From Trogon surrucura (Eukaryota; Chordata; Aves; Trogoniformes; Trogonidae): DNA of 64,000 nucleotides. Shown piece after piece: positions 51,181 to 62,809 of the stretch. Positions within the stretch are counted from its first letter, which is position 1. Every line of letters begins with the position of its first letter. The position numbers and the translations under genes are program-made. The notes beneath the pieces were generated by a model that saw only the letters and a list, made by a program, of their open reading frames with translations, was not told where the DNA came from and searched no databases. The stretch covers positions 2,862,273 to 2,926,272 of the forward strand of contig CM036620.1 in the NCBI GenBank assembly GCA_020746105.1, given 5' to 3'.

Positions 51181-52800
51181 CAGGTCTCTGGGCCTCCCCA
51201 GGGAAGGTGAGAGTAAGAGCAAAGGACACAGGGCCAGAGAGATCTCCCTTTTTGGAAGTACCTTGTGCCAGCCCTACTCTGTTACTATTGAAACATGGAA
51301 ACCATTGCCTCTGGTGGCACCTGCCTTGAGGGTTCAGCTCTTTTAAACTAAAATTCTTTAAAATGCTTTTTCTCCACGATTTTATCCAGATACAAAGACC
51401 ACCGAAGGGAGATCGTTTTATTTTGGCAGGCACAAGGTTTTTTGCTTCCTGCTCCCTACCTTTGCCCACCCCACCGGGGTGAAGCCAACTCCTCTTTGGG
51501 TGCCCCCGTGCCACATCCATGTACCAGCTGCGGGTTTCTCCAGTTTTGCCCAAGTCCCTGCTCTCCCCACTGGAGCTTTGCAATTTTTCTCCTGCCCACT
51601 AGCACACCCCATCTGCTTTTGAGGGGGCAGGGGCTGGGTTCTTCCCACCACCACTGGCAAGGAGCTGGGGTGGCCATTGCAACTGGGTTTTTTTTTGGCT
51701 GGCCAGGGCCACGGGAGCTTGCTCACCTCCTGGCCAGAGGCCAAATGGCACGTCTGGGTGGCTGCCAGTCCTCTCGTTAATAGCTGCCAGCTTGCAGTTT
51801 GAGGTCACCCGTTCTTTCCAGTCTTTCATTTCCACACACGCCCCCTTCGCCTTATTTCATGCCCGTAACGACACCGAGCAAGCAGCAGCCCTGTCACCCC
51901 TCCCTGCCTGCACGTCTCTTCGCTTGGCAAAGTTTTGTTTTTGCTTTCCTTGGGGCCAGGACATCATCAGCTCATGGCACCTCATCCCTGCTGAGCATCC
52001 CCAGATGCAGGAGGAATTCCGAGGGACGGTTTTGCCCTCACAGGGGGAGAAGAAACATCCTCTCTCTCATCCTCCCCCCCCCAAATAAAATAACCCGAGG
52101 CCGGCGTGCGGAAGGTTTGTGCCAAGGCACAGCCCCTCACAAAATAATTTGTAGCTGCCGTCATTCCCTGCCAAGGGCTCTGGGAGGGTGTTTTATTAGC
52201 AGCTCGCTATGAGTAAATCTCCCCTTTTCCAAACACACACCGCCCAGGGATAAATAAGCTTCGGGAAGGCGAAGCTGGGCTCCGTCCATTTGGGGAGGGG
52301 AGCAGCCCGAGTCCCGCTGGGGTTGCCCAGGGCAGTGGTGGAGCCCCCTTCCAAAACTCGGATAGACACAGTGCGCAGGGCCACGGTTTAGTCGAGGTGT
52401 GAGTTTAATGGTTGGACTCGATCGTCTTAAAACCCTTTTCCAGTCTGGCCAGTTTTGTGAAAGTGGGGTGCTGAGGGGTCCCTCTCGCTCTCCGAAACCC
52501 CCCCGGGGAGTGCTGCAGGGGGCGAAGCAGCTTCTCGACGCCTCCAGGGCCGGCAGGCGGGGGCCAGGCGCGGCTAATTCGGGGCTGGGACACGCGTGGG
52601 TGCGTGGGGTGAGGACACGCGTGGCTGTGCGGGACTGAGCCGGCGGGGGCACCCCCGGACGGCCAAGGGATGTCTCCGGCGGGGTAGGAGCCGGGCGGTT
52701 GGAGGAGGAGGAGGAGGAAAAGGAGGAGGAGGGCGGTGGTAGGGGCAGCGGCCGCCCCCGTCCCGCCCCGCCGCAGCCGCCGGGGCACCGTGCAGGCGGC
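51180..52800. other. BTC upstream region
   Basis: Intergenic sequence between the minisatellite and BTC exon 1. It contains a CR1 relic at 52380-52448 (plus strand, 'atggttggactcgatcgtctt') and becomes CpG-rich from about 52500, with GGA triplet runs at 52700-52735 just before the BTC start. No gene is seen. Confidence 0.6.
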
Positions 52801-52807
52801 GGCTCGC

Positions 52808-55800
52808 ATGGAGGCGGCGGCGGCCCCGGTCCCGGCCCCGGGCGGCGGTCCCGGTACCCTGCTGCTCTGCCTGGCCCTCGCCTCCGGTAAGCACGGGGCA
52901 CCAGTGCCCCCCCGCCCCAGCCCGGTGCCACCCCTTCCCCGCCCCGCTCTGTCGGAGCTTGCGCTGGTCCCGACGCTGTCCCGGTCTCATTTCGGTGCTT
53001 CCCGGCGATCCTTCACCTGCCTCCCGGTCCCATGGCAGTGTTCCCCCGTGCCCGTGCTGGTGGTACCCCAACCCGTCCCTGTGCTCCCCCCCCGTCCCAT
53101 CCCGGTGTTTCCCTGTATCCTCGGACAATCCCACCCCAGTCCTTCCCCCCTGCCCAGGCTGGGGTTTACTTAGTGCTGTGCTCCCCCGCACCCATCCCAG
53201 TGGTCCCCCATGTGCTCCCAGTTCCCATCCCGGTAATCCCCATCATCCCATCCCAGTGCTCCCCTATTTCCCTGCCAGCTTGGCTCTGAATCCCTGATTC
53301 CCTCCGGACAGGCATGGGGCCTGGATGGACTCTTGGGTGGAGCTGGGATGCTTTTGCCACTTGTGAAGGGGACCAAGCTTACGGAGTGGCAGCCCTCGGG
53401 TTTCGGGGGAGACTTGCTCTCCACCGTGAGCAGTTGGGGTTTGGCACTTCAGCAGGGCTGGGGACAGTGCTCAGCAGAACCTGCCAAACCTGTGCTGGCA
53501 GGAGGAAATTAAGGGTGGCCGATGATTTTTGGGGCTGGGGTGCCCAACAGACCAAGGCAATGCCCTGGGTGGTTGCTCTCCTGCAATTCTGGGCTTTCCC
53601 AGGTGAGCATGGTGTGTTATGGTAAAATAATCCAGTGTTTGGGATGCTTTCCCAGCTTATTTCAGCTGCTCAGGAAAGGGTGCAGTCTTACATAGTGCAG
53701 CCAGGCTGTCCGTGAATCAAAGTGAGGAGATTCCTTTGCACCCACAGCTCCTGGGTGCTGAGATCTGGCTGTCGGGGTTCACATTCCCCCCCTTCTCGCA
53801 GCTGGCGATGCTGCCGAGGTGGTCCTGACCAACGGGCTGCCAGCCCAGAGGATGCCAAAAAGGTTCTGCATCTGGTCGTAATAAGGGTGGGGAAATCTCA
53901 TCTTTCTTGGTGGGGATCTTTCCACGCTGAGCCACAAACTCGGTCACCAGGAGTGAAGTCAGCCTCCCGCCCTGCGCCTCCAGCTGTTTCCTGGGGAAGG
54001 AGGGGTGGATCCATCCCCTCTCCACTGGGGTCTTTTGGCCAGGGAGGGGGTGCTGGCTGGTGGAGAACCCCCGACGAAGACTCAGCCCCGTCCTCGCTGC
54101 AGTTCAGTTACCCAAAGCTCAGTGTTAGCTATATATAGCCAGGAGGGACGTGTGTGCTGGGGAACGTCTCTGCAGGAGGACGAGGCTGCCCGGGCTGCGA
54201 TTGTCCAAATCCCACCCCCTCATCTCCTGAAGACATGGCTGAGGTGCAAAAATGGGATGGGAAACACCCCCCACGGGAGCCACCCAGCACCCTGCCCCGT
54301 CAAGCAGGACCTGTCCCCACTCCCCTGGGTGCCACCGCAGCGGGGTGGGCCGGGCTGGGAGCCAGGGCTGTGCTGAGTCAGTGCTGGTATGCCAGCGATC
54401 CGGTTACTGTGCTGGGGCTGAGCCGGCCCTCAGCTTCGTCCCGTGGCCACAGGCGAGCACGGTCACCCCTTTCCCAGCGTGGTTTGTATCAGGTACCCCA
54501 TGTCCCGGCGCAGCAGCGAGCGATGCTGCAATGAGGGCTTAGAATTTGCACTGCCAGCTCCACAGCCGGTGTGTATTTTGGTCTCCTCAAAAACTAGGCT
54601 CTTCAAAAAGGGCAGTGAAGCGAGCTAGACCTCCCTGGGAACTCCTCCCTGCATCCCCTCCCCACAGAAAGGGGCTGCTGGCTGCTGCACGCAGGGCTGT
54701 GCCCCCCAAAACCCTCCCTGGACCCCCATACTGGGGCATCAGTGGGTGGAGAAGGAAGGAGGGAACCTGTTTTCCCTTCTCCTCACCCTCAGGGGAAAAA
54801 ATGATGCTGCGAGGGCAGGGAGAGGCTGTGGGTGCAGCTGCAGAACCCTTTGCCAATCGCCTCCCTGCTGGGGTTCTGGCACAGGGCTCCCCGACTCTGA
54901 TCCGCCCCCACCACGTTCCAGGTTTGGCGGTTTTCGGTTGCGTGGGTGCCGACACCAACGTCACCGCCGGTCACGGCGTGGAGGGGCTGGCCTGTGGCAT
55001 GGCCGGGAGCTGCACGGGTAAGGATGCTCGGGGACACTGGTGGTGCTGGGAAGAAGCTGGGGAGGATGGGCAAGCTGTGTTTTGTCTAACGTAGCCACGT
55101 GAGCTGGGATGTGGCTGGGACCAGCACCCTGTGGCCAAGGACACGTGTGGGGGTGGACCAGCTCCCAGAGGATGCTGCCGCCTCCGGGTAGGACCGTAAT
55201 GCCTTGCGGGGGGGGTTGTGGATTTCTTTGTCCTTGTCACCCCCCAGGGAACACGACACAGCTGAGGCATCAGGGCCACTTCTCCCGGTGCCCGGAGGAG
55301 TACAAGCACTACTGCGTCAAAGGGAGATGCCGGTTCCTCGTGGCCGAGGAGACACCAGCTTGTGTGTAAGCAGTGGTGGCACTGGGTGCTTGTCCTCCCC
55401 GGGGGTGAGCGGGATGAGGCGGGGGGGTACAGGCACCGTGGTGAATTTTTTAGACCCTCTTTCTCTGCTGCGGGGCAGGTGTGAGCGAGGTTACACGGGA
55501 TCTCGCTGCGAGAGGGTGGACATCTTCTACCTACGAGGCGACCAGGGCCAGATCGTGATCATCTCCTTGATCGCCGCCATCGTCACCCTCATCATCCTCG
55601 TCGTCTGCGCCTGCATCTGCAGTCAGTACGTGGAGGGGGGACACATGCGGGGCGAGGGGTGGGAAGGGGCAGCCGCGGATTGGAAGCGAATCCTTCCCAT
55701 CTCCACAGGCTTGGGGTGGCTTGAATTTAGGGTGTCCCCCCCCAGCCAGGTGGGACACGGCTTCTGAGGGTGCTGGGAGGTATGATCTCATCCAGAGCTT

Positions 55801-56010
55801 CTGCAAGGGTGAAAGCAGAGGAGGAGGAGCAGGATCACTCTGATACCTCACCGCGCTTGTTTTTTAATGGGGAGTGTGTTAATTATCATCCCTCCCCACT
55901 GAAGCCATTGTCGGAAGCAGCGGAGGAAGAGAAAAGCAGAAGAGATGGAGACGTTAAAAAAGAATTCACCTTCCAAAAGCGAGGACGTGTTGGAGACGGG
56001 TATTGCGTGA
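52808..56010 (+). CDS. BTC: Betacellulin, EGF-family ERBB ligand precursor
   Basis: Five coding exons: 52808-52886, 54922-55017, 55248-55365, 55479-55625 and 55905-56010. They give 546 nt or 181 aa (human 178), phases consistent. Residues 1-27 are a signal peptide with an unusual Ala/Pro/Gly-rich front. N-glycosylation sites lie at NVT (39) and NTT (60). The EGF domain spans 73-108 with spacing C-x7-C-x4-C-x10-C-x-C-x8-C, and contains HFSRCPEEYKHYCVKGRCRF. It is followed by the juxtamembrane YLRGDQGQ, a membrane span (123-143), and a tail with HHCRKQRRKRK and EEMETL. In the family the ectodomain is shed and activates EGFR and ERBB4. The exon 4 donor is agtca|gtacgt. After the stop, GAAG|gtgtgt at 56013 and an acceptor before 56125 suggest a 3'-UTR exon, as in mammals. 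Confidence 0.97.
52900..53290. repeat. Degenerate minisatellite in BTC intron 1
   Basis: Repeating 'cccatcccagtgctccc'-like units, about 17-20 bp and diverged, fill much of the start of intron 1. Long ORFs here come from this repeat. Confidence 0.65.
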
Positions 56011-56187
56011 AGGTGTGTGTTTGAGGGGGGCAATGCTGGGGTGATGGGTGTCACACACCCCCCCCCCCATTTCAGGGGCTTTAGGGGTGGCTGCTGAGGT
56101 CGAAGCCTTCCCTTCTCTCCGCAGGAGCTCCAGGTACCTGCAGGCGGGTCCCGGAGGGCGGCGCCAGCTAAAACATACAACAGCGTC

Positions 56188-56197
56188 AATAAATAAA
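56188..56197 (+). terminator. Polyadenylation signals of BTC
   Basis: Two overlapping AATAAA hexamers lie about 65 nt into the likely 3'-UTR exon (56125 onward). Confidence 0.7.
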
Positions 56198-56319
56198 GGG
56201 GTGGCGCAAAGGTGTCCCCGTGTTGCCGTGGTGCTTGTGACGCCCCTGCCCCCCAGCCCAGCCCAGCGGTATTTTCCCACCGTTTTGCCTTTTTCCAAGA
56301 CACGGAGGGGGCACATCCC

Positions 56320-57180
56320 CACCGCCCTCCGCCTCTATCCCAGCCGGTGGGGGACGGTGGGATCTGCTTCGCTGAGCGCGGGCGGCCGCTCCGGGTGTCG
56401 GCGGGAGCTGCGTTACCGCCGAACGGCCACGCGGTGTCGCTGCGCCGGGCGATGCCGCCCCGTGTCCGCCAGGCGGCGCCACCGAGAGTCCCCTCCCCGC
56501 GCCGCTGTGTCGCGCCGCGACCGCCAGGGGGCGCCAGAGCGAGGGGGCGGCTCCGGCCCTGCCCCGCCCCGCGCCCGCCTCCAGCCGCGCCCCCCCGTGG
56601 CCACCGCCCCCCCCTGCCCGGGCCCCGGCGCCAGAGCCCAGAAGCCACCCACGGGGTCCCCGTTCCCGACGCCAAACGCGCAGGGCTCGGCCTCCGCCCC
56701 GGCCCCGGGAGCCCCGTTCCCAGCCCCGCAGAGGCGGCACCGGGCTCCGGTTTCCGGGCGCGGGAAAGGCCCCGCCCCCCGCCCGCGAGGCCCCGCCCCG
56801 AGCGAGGCCCCGCCCCGCGGTCACGCGCCCCGGGACGGCCCCGAGGGGCGGGGCCGGAGGTGACCGGAGGAAGCGGAAGCGGAAGCGCGGCGGGAGCGAT
56901 GGCGGCGGTGCCCGGTGGGTGGTGGCTGCGCTCGGGGCCTCTCGCCGGGGCCGCCCCGGGGCTGCCGCTCTGCCGCCTCCGGGGCGGCTCCGGTCGCGGC
57001 TCTCACGGTCGCGGCTCTCACGGTCCCGGCGCGGGGCGGACGGGAAGCGGCCGCGACTGGGTCTCCGGAGCGCCCCGGGACGGGCCCCGGCGAGGGAGCC
57101 CGGGAGGCAGCGGAGCAGGCCCGGGGCCGCCTCTGGGCCCGTCGCCCCCCTCCCGCCGTCGGTCTCCGCTGCCCGGTAGG
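56320..57180 (+). promoter_or_regulatory. CpG island downstream of BTC
   Basis: About 850 bp of extreme GC/CpG content. Near its right part are GGAAGCGGAAGCGGAAGCG (tandem ETS-like sites, 56870-56888) directly before an ATG at 56899, as in housekeeping promoters. Human gene order does not predict a plus-strand gene here. Confidence 0.65.
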
Positions 57181-57524
57181 TGCTGCCCGAGGCCGGTACC
57201 GGGGGCTGGGGGTCCCCGCCTCTCCCCGCCCTTGCCGGGGCTCCCGGGCCGGGCTCCCGCGGTCTCTGTGTCTGTCCCCGCGGCTGTTTCCCGGAGCAGC
57301 TGCCCCCAGGACGGACGCCCCGGCCCGGAGCGGGATCCTGAAACAGGGCCCGGGGCTGGGTGAGCCCCCAGGAGGTTCGGGCGCTCCCACCGAGGGGCAC
57401 AAGTGACGGGCGAATGACGGGATGTGTTTGCACAGCTGTGGAAAGCAGCGAGCTAGAAGGAAGTTACGGAAAAATGAAGGAAAAGGATGTGGGAGCTGCA
57501 GAGGAAAAGTACCTGGATCCCTGA
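56899..57524 (+). CDS. Putative two-exon gene, N-terminus like a mitochondrial targeting peptide; not recognised
   Basis: Exon 1 would be 56899-57175 and exon 2 57436-57524. The phase joins and gives 121 aa. The ATG has good context (gagcgATGG) right after ETS-like sites. The first ~50 residues (MAAVPGGWWLRSGPLAG...) are rich in Arg/Ala/Gly and lack acidic residues, like a mitochondrial presequence. Exon 2 changes to an acidic/basic peptide (VESSELEGSYGKMKEKD...) and stops. AATAAA at 58184-58189 could end the transcript. I do not recognise the family. The GxxGK...AEE+Y spacing faintly recalls the ATP synthase inhibitor IF1, but too weakly to assign. Exon 1 beyond residue ~50 is GC-driven text, so the donor may be elsewhere or the ORF may be chance. 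Confidence 0.35.
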
Positions 57525-58309
57525 ATTAACCCGCTTGATCTGTCTGCGACAGACGTTTCTGTGCACAGCAGTAAAGGACGTTTGGTTCAGAAGCTTCCAG
57601 ACAAGAAACAAGTCCAGCCCCAAAGTAATGGCTGGGTCAGCAGAAAGAAAACCACATCTCACACACGTCAGGTGGTGCCGCAGTGAGGGCTGAGAGGAAG
57701 CAATTTTTAATGTGTGGGCACAAGCCAGCGGAGTCACCACCAAGGCCAAGGACTGAGGTAACTAATTGAGCAGTAATGACTAATGCCATTTATTTATGCC
57801 TGTAGGTTTACAGGCACAGAAGTCAAGGCTTGGCCTTGGTGATCTCAGAATTAAAGGAGTCATAAAAGACAGAAAATAGAGGGAGAGGAGCTGCAGACAG
57901 ATCAGGGGAGAAGGGGTAAACCTGCGTGAGCACCAGCTGCACAAGGAGCTTTGCCGTTGCAGCTCGTTTTCTTGCAAGTACGAGGTTATTGTCTCACGCA
58001 TCAATCCTGGTACCTACCCACAGCCCCCTCGTCGTGCGAGGTTTTTGCAGACAAAAGCCTGGAAAGGTTGTGGCAACTGGTGTGTTCCCAGAACTCTGTA
58101 AAATAACTTCCCCGCTCAATGCAGCGTGGCACATAGCCCAGCTCACTGGGGTTTTCATTTTGGGTTACTAAGTGTAGAGTGAAAATAAAATGCCTTTCCT
58201 GAAAGGCAGCCAGAAGCTGCAGTTTCCAAATTGCACTTCACGTTCAGAGCTTTGTCACAATTTCATGTGAAGCAGTTCTTGGCTTTGGCATTGCCACAGT
58301 TGCTTAAAG

Positions 58310-58389
58310 GTCCTGCTCGGGCAGGGGGGCTGGGCTAGACGATCTTTTGAGGTCCCTTCCAGCCCCCAACGCTCTGTGATTCTGTCAGG
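58310..58389 (+). repeat. CR1 LINE tail
   Basis: A CR1 3' end: 'ggctgggctagacgatctt', 'ggtcccttccagccccc' and 'gctctgtgattctgt'. Confidence 0.9.
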
Positions 58390-58829
58390 TTATTTATCTC
58401 CATGTGGGTGCTTTGCTGTAAGAATTTTAAGAACTATGTCAGTATTAACCCCCAGTTCACAGTGCTCAGAGATCCTCACATAGCTCCAAGCCCACACGTA
58501 TGTGGTGACAGTCCCTTGGTTTTCCCATCAAAACCACGTGCACTTCATTTCCTGTGATCTTAAACTAATGAAAATCTCACGAGCTGTGAAGGCTTTTAAT
58601 TCCTGCAGCCTCTCAGCCCATGGAGACTGGCAGGTTGTGGTGGGGTTCTCCCATTTTAATTCTGGCTTGGTTTTTTCTAGAAAATTGTGTTTGCATGGAT
58701 TTTTTGTTCTGTGTATGGTGTCTGTCTCTGCCCTTTGAAATGGCATTTGCTGGAAGTCAGAACCACTGCCAAACTGAAAAGTCTCTCTTTGCGGGTATTT
58801 AATAAAAACCAAAATTCTCCATGGGAAGG

Positions 58830-59100
58830 TGAATCACAGAATGTTGGGGCTTGGAAGGGACCTCTGGGGATCATCTGGGCCAGCCCCCTGCCAGAGCAGC
58901 ATCACCCAGGGCAGCCCCACAGGAACGTGACCAGGCAGGTCTTGAAAGTCCCCAGAGAAGGAGACTCCACCCCCTCTCTGGGCAGCCTGGGCCAGGGCTC
59001 CATCCCCTCGCAGTCAAGAAGTTTCTCCTCATGTTCTACCTTGTACCCGTTATTCCTTGTCCCGTTACTGGGCACCAGTAAAAAGAGACTGGCCCCTTCC
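58830..59100 (-). repeat. CR1 LINE fragment
   Basis: Reverse-complement CR1 3' portion: 'aatcacagaatgttggggc', 'ggaagggacctctggggatc', 'ggagactccaccccctctc', and 'cgttattccttgtcccgtt'. Confidence 0.9.
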
Positions 59101-59745
59101 TCTCGGCACCCACCCCCAGCCCACTTCTGCTCTACGGGCACGAGCAGCCGAGTTACCAAACCCAAATAGAAGAGAACAACTTGCTGCGAGAAGGAATAAT
59201 CAGGATGTAGATGGGGGGAATGTAAATGTAGTTAGTAGCAATCCCATAAATCAGCCAAACCCTGGGAATCGTCCTCAAAACTAGAGGGGCCCTGCCTCCA
59301 GCCGGGTGCAGGAGAGGGGCAGCCGAGTTCATTGCTCTGTGTGGATTCACACATGAGAAGCAGCAAAGTACAAAGCCCTGGTGGGCACTGGTGCCCAGTG
59401 CACCCGGTGTGGCCACCAGCTGACACAAAGGAGACACGATCCTTCTGAGGCACCGGGGTTTCTGGAGAGTGCGTGTTCCTGGCTGTAGTCAGGGTGTGAA
59501 ACCCCTTTTTGAAGCGACTCGAGAGAAACATGATTTTAAATTGTTTGTTCGGGGGGGCCCTGACCTGCTTCGGGAGTGACTGGCACTGAAGCCCAGCTCC
59601 TCCTGGTACCACGAATATCGGTCCTAAACGGGGTGCTCCGGGGTCAAGCTCTGTCCCCGCGTCGTTCTGCCGATGCTGCAGGGACTGGACGGACTGCCCT
59701 GGGGACACGCCGAGCTCGGTCGGGGTTGGGATCCTGCAGGCTGCC

Positions 59746-60110
59746 ATGGGAAGTCTCCTAGATTAAAAGAGAGATTTCTCCTCAGTCAGTCTGTTGTAAG
59801 TAAGGATAAGAAATGTACAGAACCTCACTTATGCAAAGAAATTTCGAAAAAGGATTTTCGAAAAGATTTATTGATTATTGTAATCATGAATGGTTATTAT
59901 ATGATTTAGAAGATGGTGAAAAATGGCCTCTGAACGGGACTTTGAGTTCTATTTTGCAATTGATGTTGTTCTGTAGAAGGGCAGGAAAATAGGATGAGCT
60001 TCCGTGTGTTGATTAATTCTTTTACCTTCGAGCTGGTACGAGCTGCAAAACTGGCAGGGGATGGTTTGTCCTTGGCAAAGGCAGATCTGTAGCGCTGCAC
60101 CTGCGCCTGA
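59746..60110 (+). pseudogene. Retroviral Gag matrix-like remnant (broken)
   Basis: A Gag-like start (ATG at 59746, Met-Gly-Ser) hits a stop at codon 7. A matrix-like motif (LEDGEKWPLNGT, from 59907) follows in another frame and is again interrupted. Stops and at least one frameshift mean no product. The motif is typical of matrix regions of vertebrate ERVs; the class is not settled. Confidence 0.45.
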
Positions 60111-60254
60111 ACAACACCAGCACGTTTCACGTAGACAGGTCAGGATACGCGGGCAGCCCTCCCTGTCCCTCGTGTGCTGGGTGATCAAACGTGGTCTCAC
60201 CGCAGCGACCAACCCTTGTGTGGAAATAAGACACGGGAATATTAATAGGGGCTG

Positions 60255-60495
60255 AAGCAATCATCATAAAGGTCAAAATTAATAGCAAGCATTGTATGCA
60301 TGTTTGTGTTAAAATATGTTCAGGATTCTAATTTTGTATAAAAAGGGTATAAATAGGCTGAATGGTCGTGCTCTCTCCAAAGCATCGGGTGGTTTCCGTG
60401 TTTCCGCAGCGCTGCAGTAAAGAAGTGCTGCTTATCGACGTGGAGATAAGTTTTTTTTGTCATTTTTGCGACCTTTCCCTTTGAAAATCGCAACA
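60255..60495 (+). mobile_element. LTR-like segment following the Gag remnant
   Basis: It has a strong TATA region (TATAAAAAGGGTATAAATAG, 60337-60356), an AGTAAA-type polyadenylation signal near 60417 and a terminal '...caaca'. This fits U3-R-U5 of an LTR after a large internal deletion. A matching upstream LTR was not found. Confidence 0.4.
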
Positions 60496-62809
60496 AATCC
60501 ATGAAGTTTCTCAGACAGCTGTGGTCGCCGCCTGTTCACAACGTTGAAGGAGGGAAACGGAGCCTTTTTTTTCCAGGTGTGCCAAACTGGTTTTTCTTTC
60601 TTCATTCCTTCAGTCCTTCTCTTCTCCTAGGTTGTAAAATCCGAAGCGTTAAGCGTGAGGAGGAGGAGGAAGCGCCTCGTGCTGAGACTACCTCAGCTGG
60701 CTGAGATTACCTCTGCTGAAAAACCGAACCCCCAGCACCGCCAGGGACACGCTGTGGCATCCGAGAGGAGCAGCAGCAGGTGGTGTCCGTGTTCTGCTGG
60801 GTGCGTTCCAGAGGAGGAAGCAGACGGCTGCGTTGCCGACCGGTTCCTCCCTTTTCACCTCAGGTGAGTCTGCCCACGTTTCCTCTGCGCTGAGATTTTG
60901 CCCGTAGCCTTGAACCAGTGAAAGGCAGAGGACAGGCTGCAGGCTCGATAAGGAAGGAGAATCCCCCAGTAGTAACGACACAGTTGTGATTTTAAAAAGC
61001 CGGGAAAAGATGTCGTATAAATGGTCTTTTCTGCAGTCAGGGCTGGTTATTGCCTTGCTCTGCTCAGTCAGAGCTACATGTGTTCAAAGAGCAAAAACAC
61101 AATGTAAAACTAAACAGAAACTAGAATACTGTGTCAGTCAGCTACTAAATCACACAAAGGATTTCTTCTTTTAACTTTTTTTTTAGCTGCTCTGTTTTTT
61201 TCATGTAAGCGTAGCCTAGGCTCGATGAAAGAGGCAGTTTCCCTGCTGCACTGCCCTGACTGGGAAGACACAGGTCAGTTCGGAAATCTCTCACAGGATG
61301 CATCAGTTTCAGCGCCTCATTTCTAAATCTCTGCAGCTGAGGTGTCCCTGACTATTTCAAGTCTGGCATCCTGCTTTAAGTCAAGTGGACCGGGTCCTTA
61401 ATTTTGATTTTTTTGTGCTCGGGCATTAATATTAAAAGCCCTCCTTTGTCTTCATGCGAGGCAAAGCAGTGGTAATTGAAAGAATACAGTTAAAACCAAG
61501 GGAAAAATGGAAACAAAAAAAAGTAGAAGTATTTATAGCTTGCATGTAGAACAGAAACTGAATTCATCTATTTCAGACATGATGGATGGGGAAGAGCTTG
61601 CAATGGCCACAGGTTGTTTGGCACCAAAATCCAGTAATGACGGCGTTGAGTTGTAGATCAGAGACATTTTTGCAATAATGAGTCACGTGGTGCTTCACAA
61701 GTATTTTCCCAAGGTGGGAAGAGAAAATTCTGCGTGGCGGGAACCACTCGTTGGGTTTGTGTGTGTCGTTAGGAATGAGATGTCTTATGAGAGAACACGT
61801 GACAGATCTGTGGAGAGCTGAGAAGTCTGAAGTTGAGCCGTCAGGCAGTCGAGTTTGTGCGCAGGATAGTTCATCAGCCTCACAGTTCTGAGATTGGTGA
61901 GAAAAATGTTCATGTGACGACAGGGGAAAGGGAAAGGGCGAGGGAAGACGTTTTCTGGAAAAGTTTTGCGTGTCTTCAGACTTAGATAAGCATCCCCACT
62001 GCAGCTCTGTGCTGGACAGATGAAACAAAAGTGCTGTATGAAAACTGTCGTCTGAAACGAAGGCTCAGGAGAAAAGCTAAAGGCGGTGCCTCCTTTCATT
62101 TCATTTATTTCCAGAGTTATTCAGAACAAGGACACTTAATCCCTAATGTAAACCTGCAGGGAATATTGTTTCTTTAGGAAGACTTGAAGGCTAATGCCGT
62201 GCAAACTGAGATTTTTTTCTTGTCGCTGTGTGGGGTGAGCAGAGCTGGATTCAGTTGCTTTCCGTAGGCGTCGGTGGGTGGATCAAGAGGTGGTAAAGTT
62301 GCAGTTCCTGTGAATGATTTGTTGCATGTGTTCTCTTTGCTTGAAGAAAGCTTAGAGTGTGCACGGAGAAACAGCACAAATACGGTCGTACCCTATTAGG
62401 TCTACGATATTTTGATTATGCTTATCTGATGTACCTGAAGTGTAGGTGTTTTATTACCTGTATGAAGCCACAGCTGAAAGAACCTGGCACGTGGGTGCGA
62501 TAGTGGCCGACTTGGGTGTTTAAGGCTCATTTTATCTCACAAATAAATGGTCATGGTTGTAATAAAAGAGGCTGCCTGCTTTCACAGTCATCACATTAGA
62601 CACGTTCCGTCCTTTCTACTAAAACAATATTAGTAGGAATGAAAGTGTCCTGTAAAGTATTTGATTCGTGCTTTCAGGAAATGGATCCAGGAGTGGTTCT
62701 CGTGATTTTGTCAAGCTTAGAAAAATACATTTGAATGAGGCCGTTCTAAGCTTTAGACCTGCTGTTCTCCTTCTAGCTGGCTGCTTCCATTCCCTGCCCT
62801 GGTACTTCT
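60496..62809. other. Unassigned region
   Basis: No gene, RNA or clear mobile element is seen. Short ORFs on both strands look accidental. The expected neighbours in human (AREG, EREG, EPGN, MTHFD2L) show no recognisable exon. Confidence 0.5.

Noticed and set aside
56186..57433. 415-codon minus-strand open frame and several long frames on plus in the same place
   Set aside because: Extreme GC content removes stop codons in all frames. The text is low-complexity Arg/Gly/Pro/Ala with no domain, and it overlaps a CpG island.
57926..58171. 81-codon frame with a presequence-like start, just before AATAAA at 58184
   Set aside because: It would be the second frame of the putative transcript, has no family match and an unremarkable start context. 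Probably chance.
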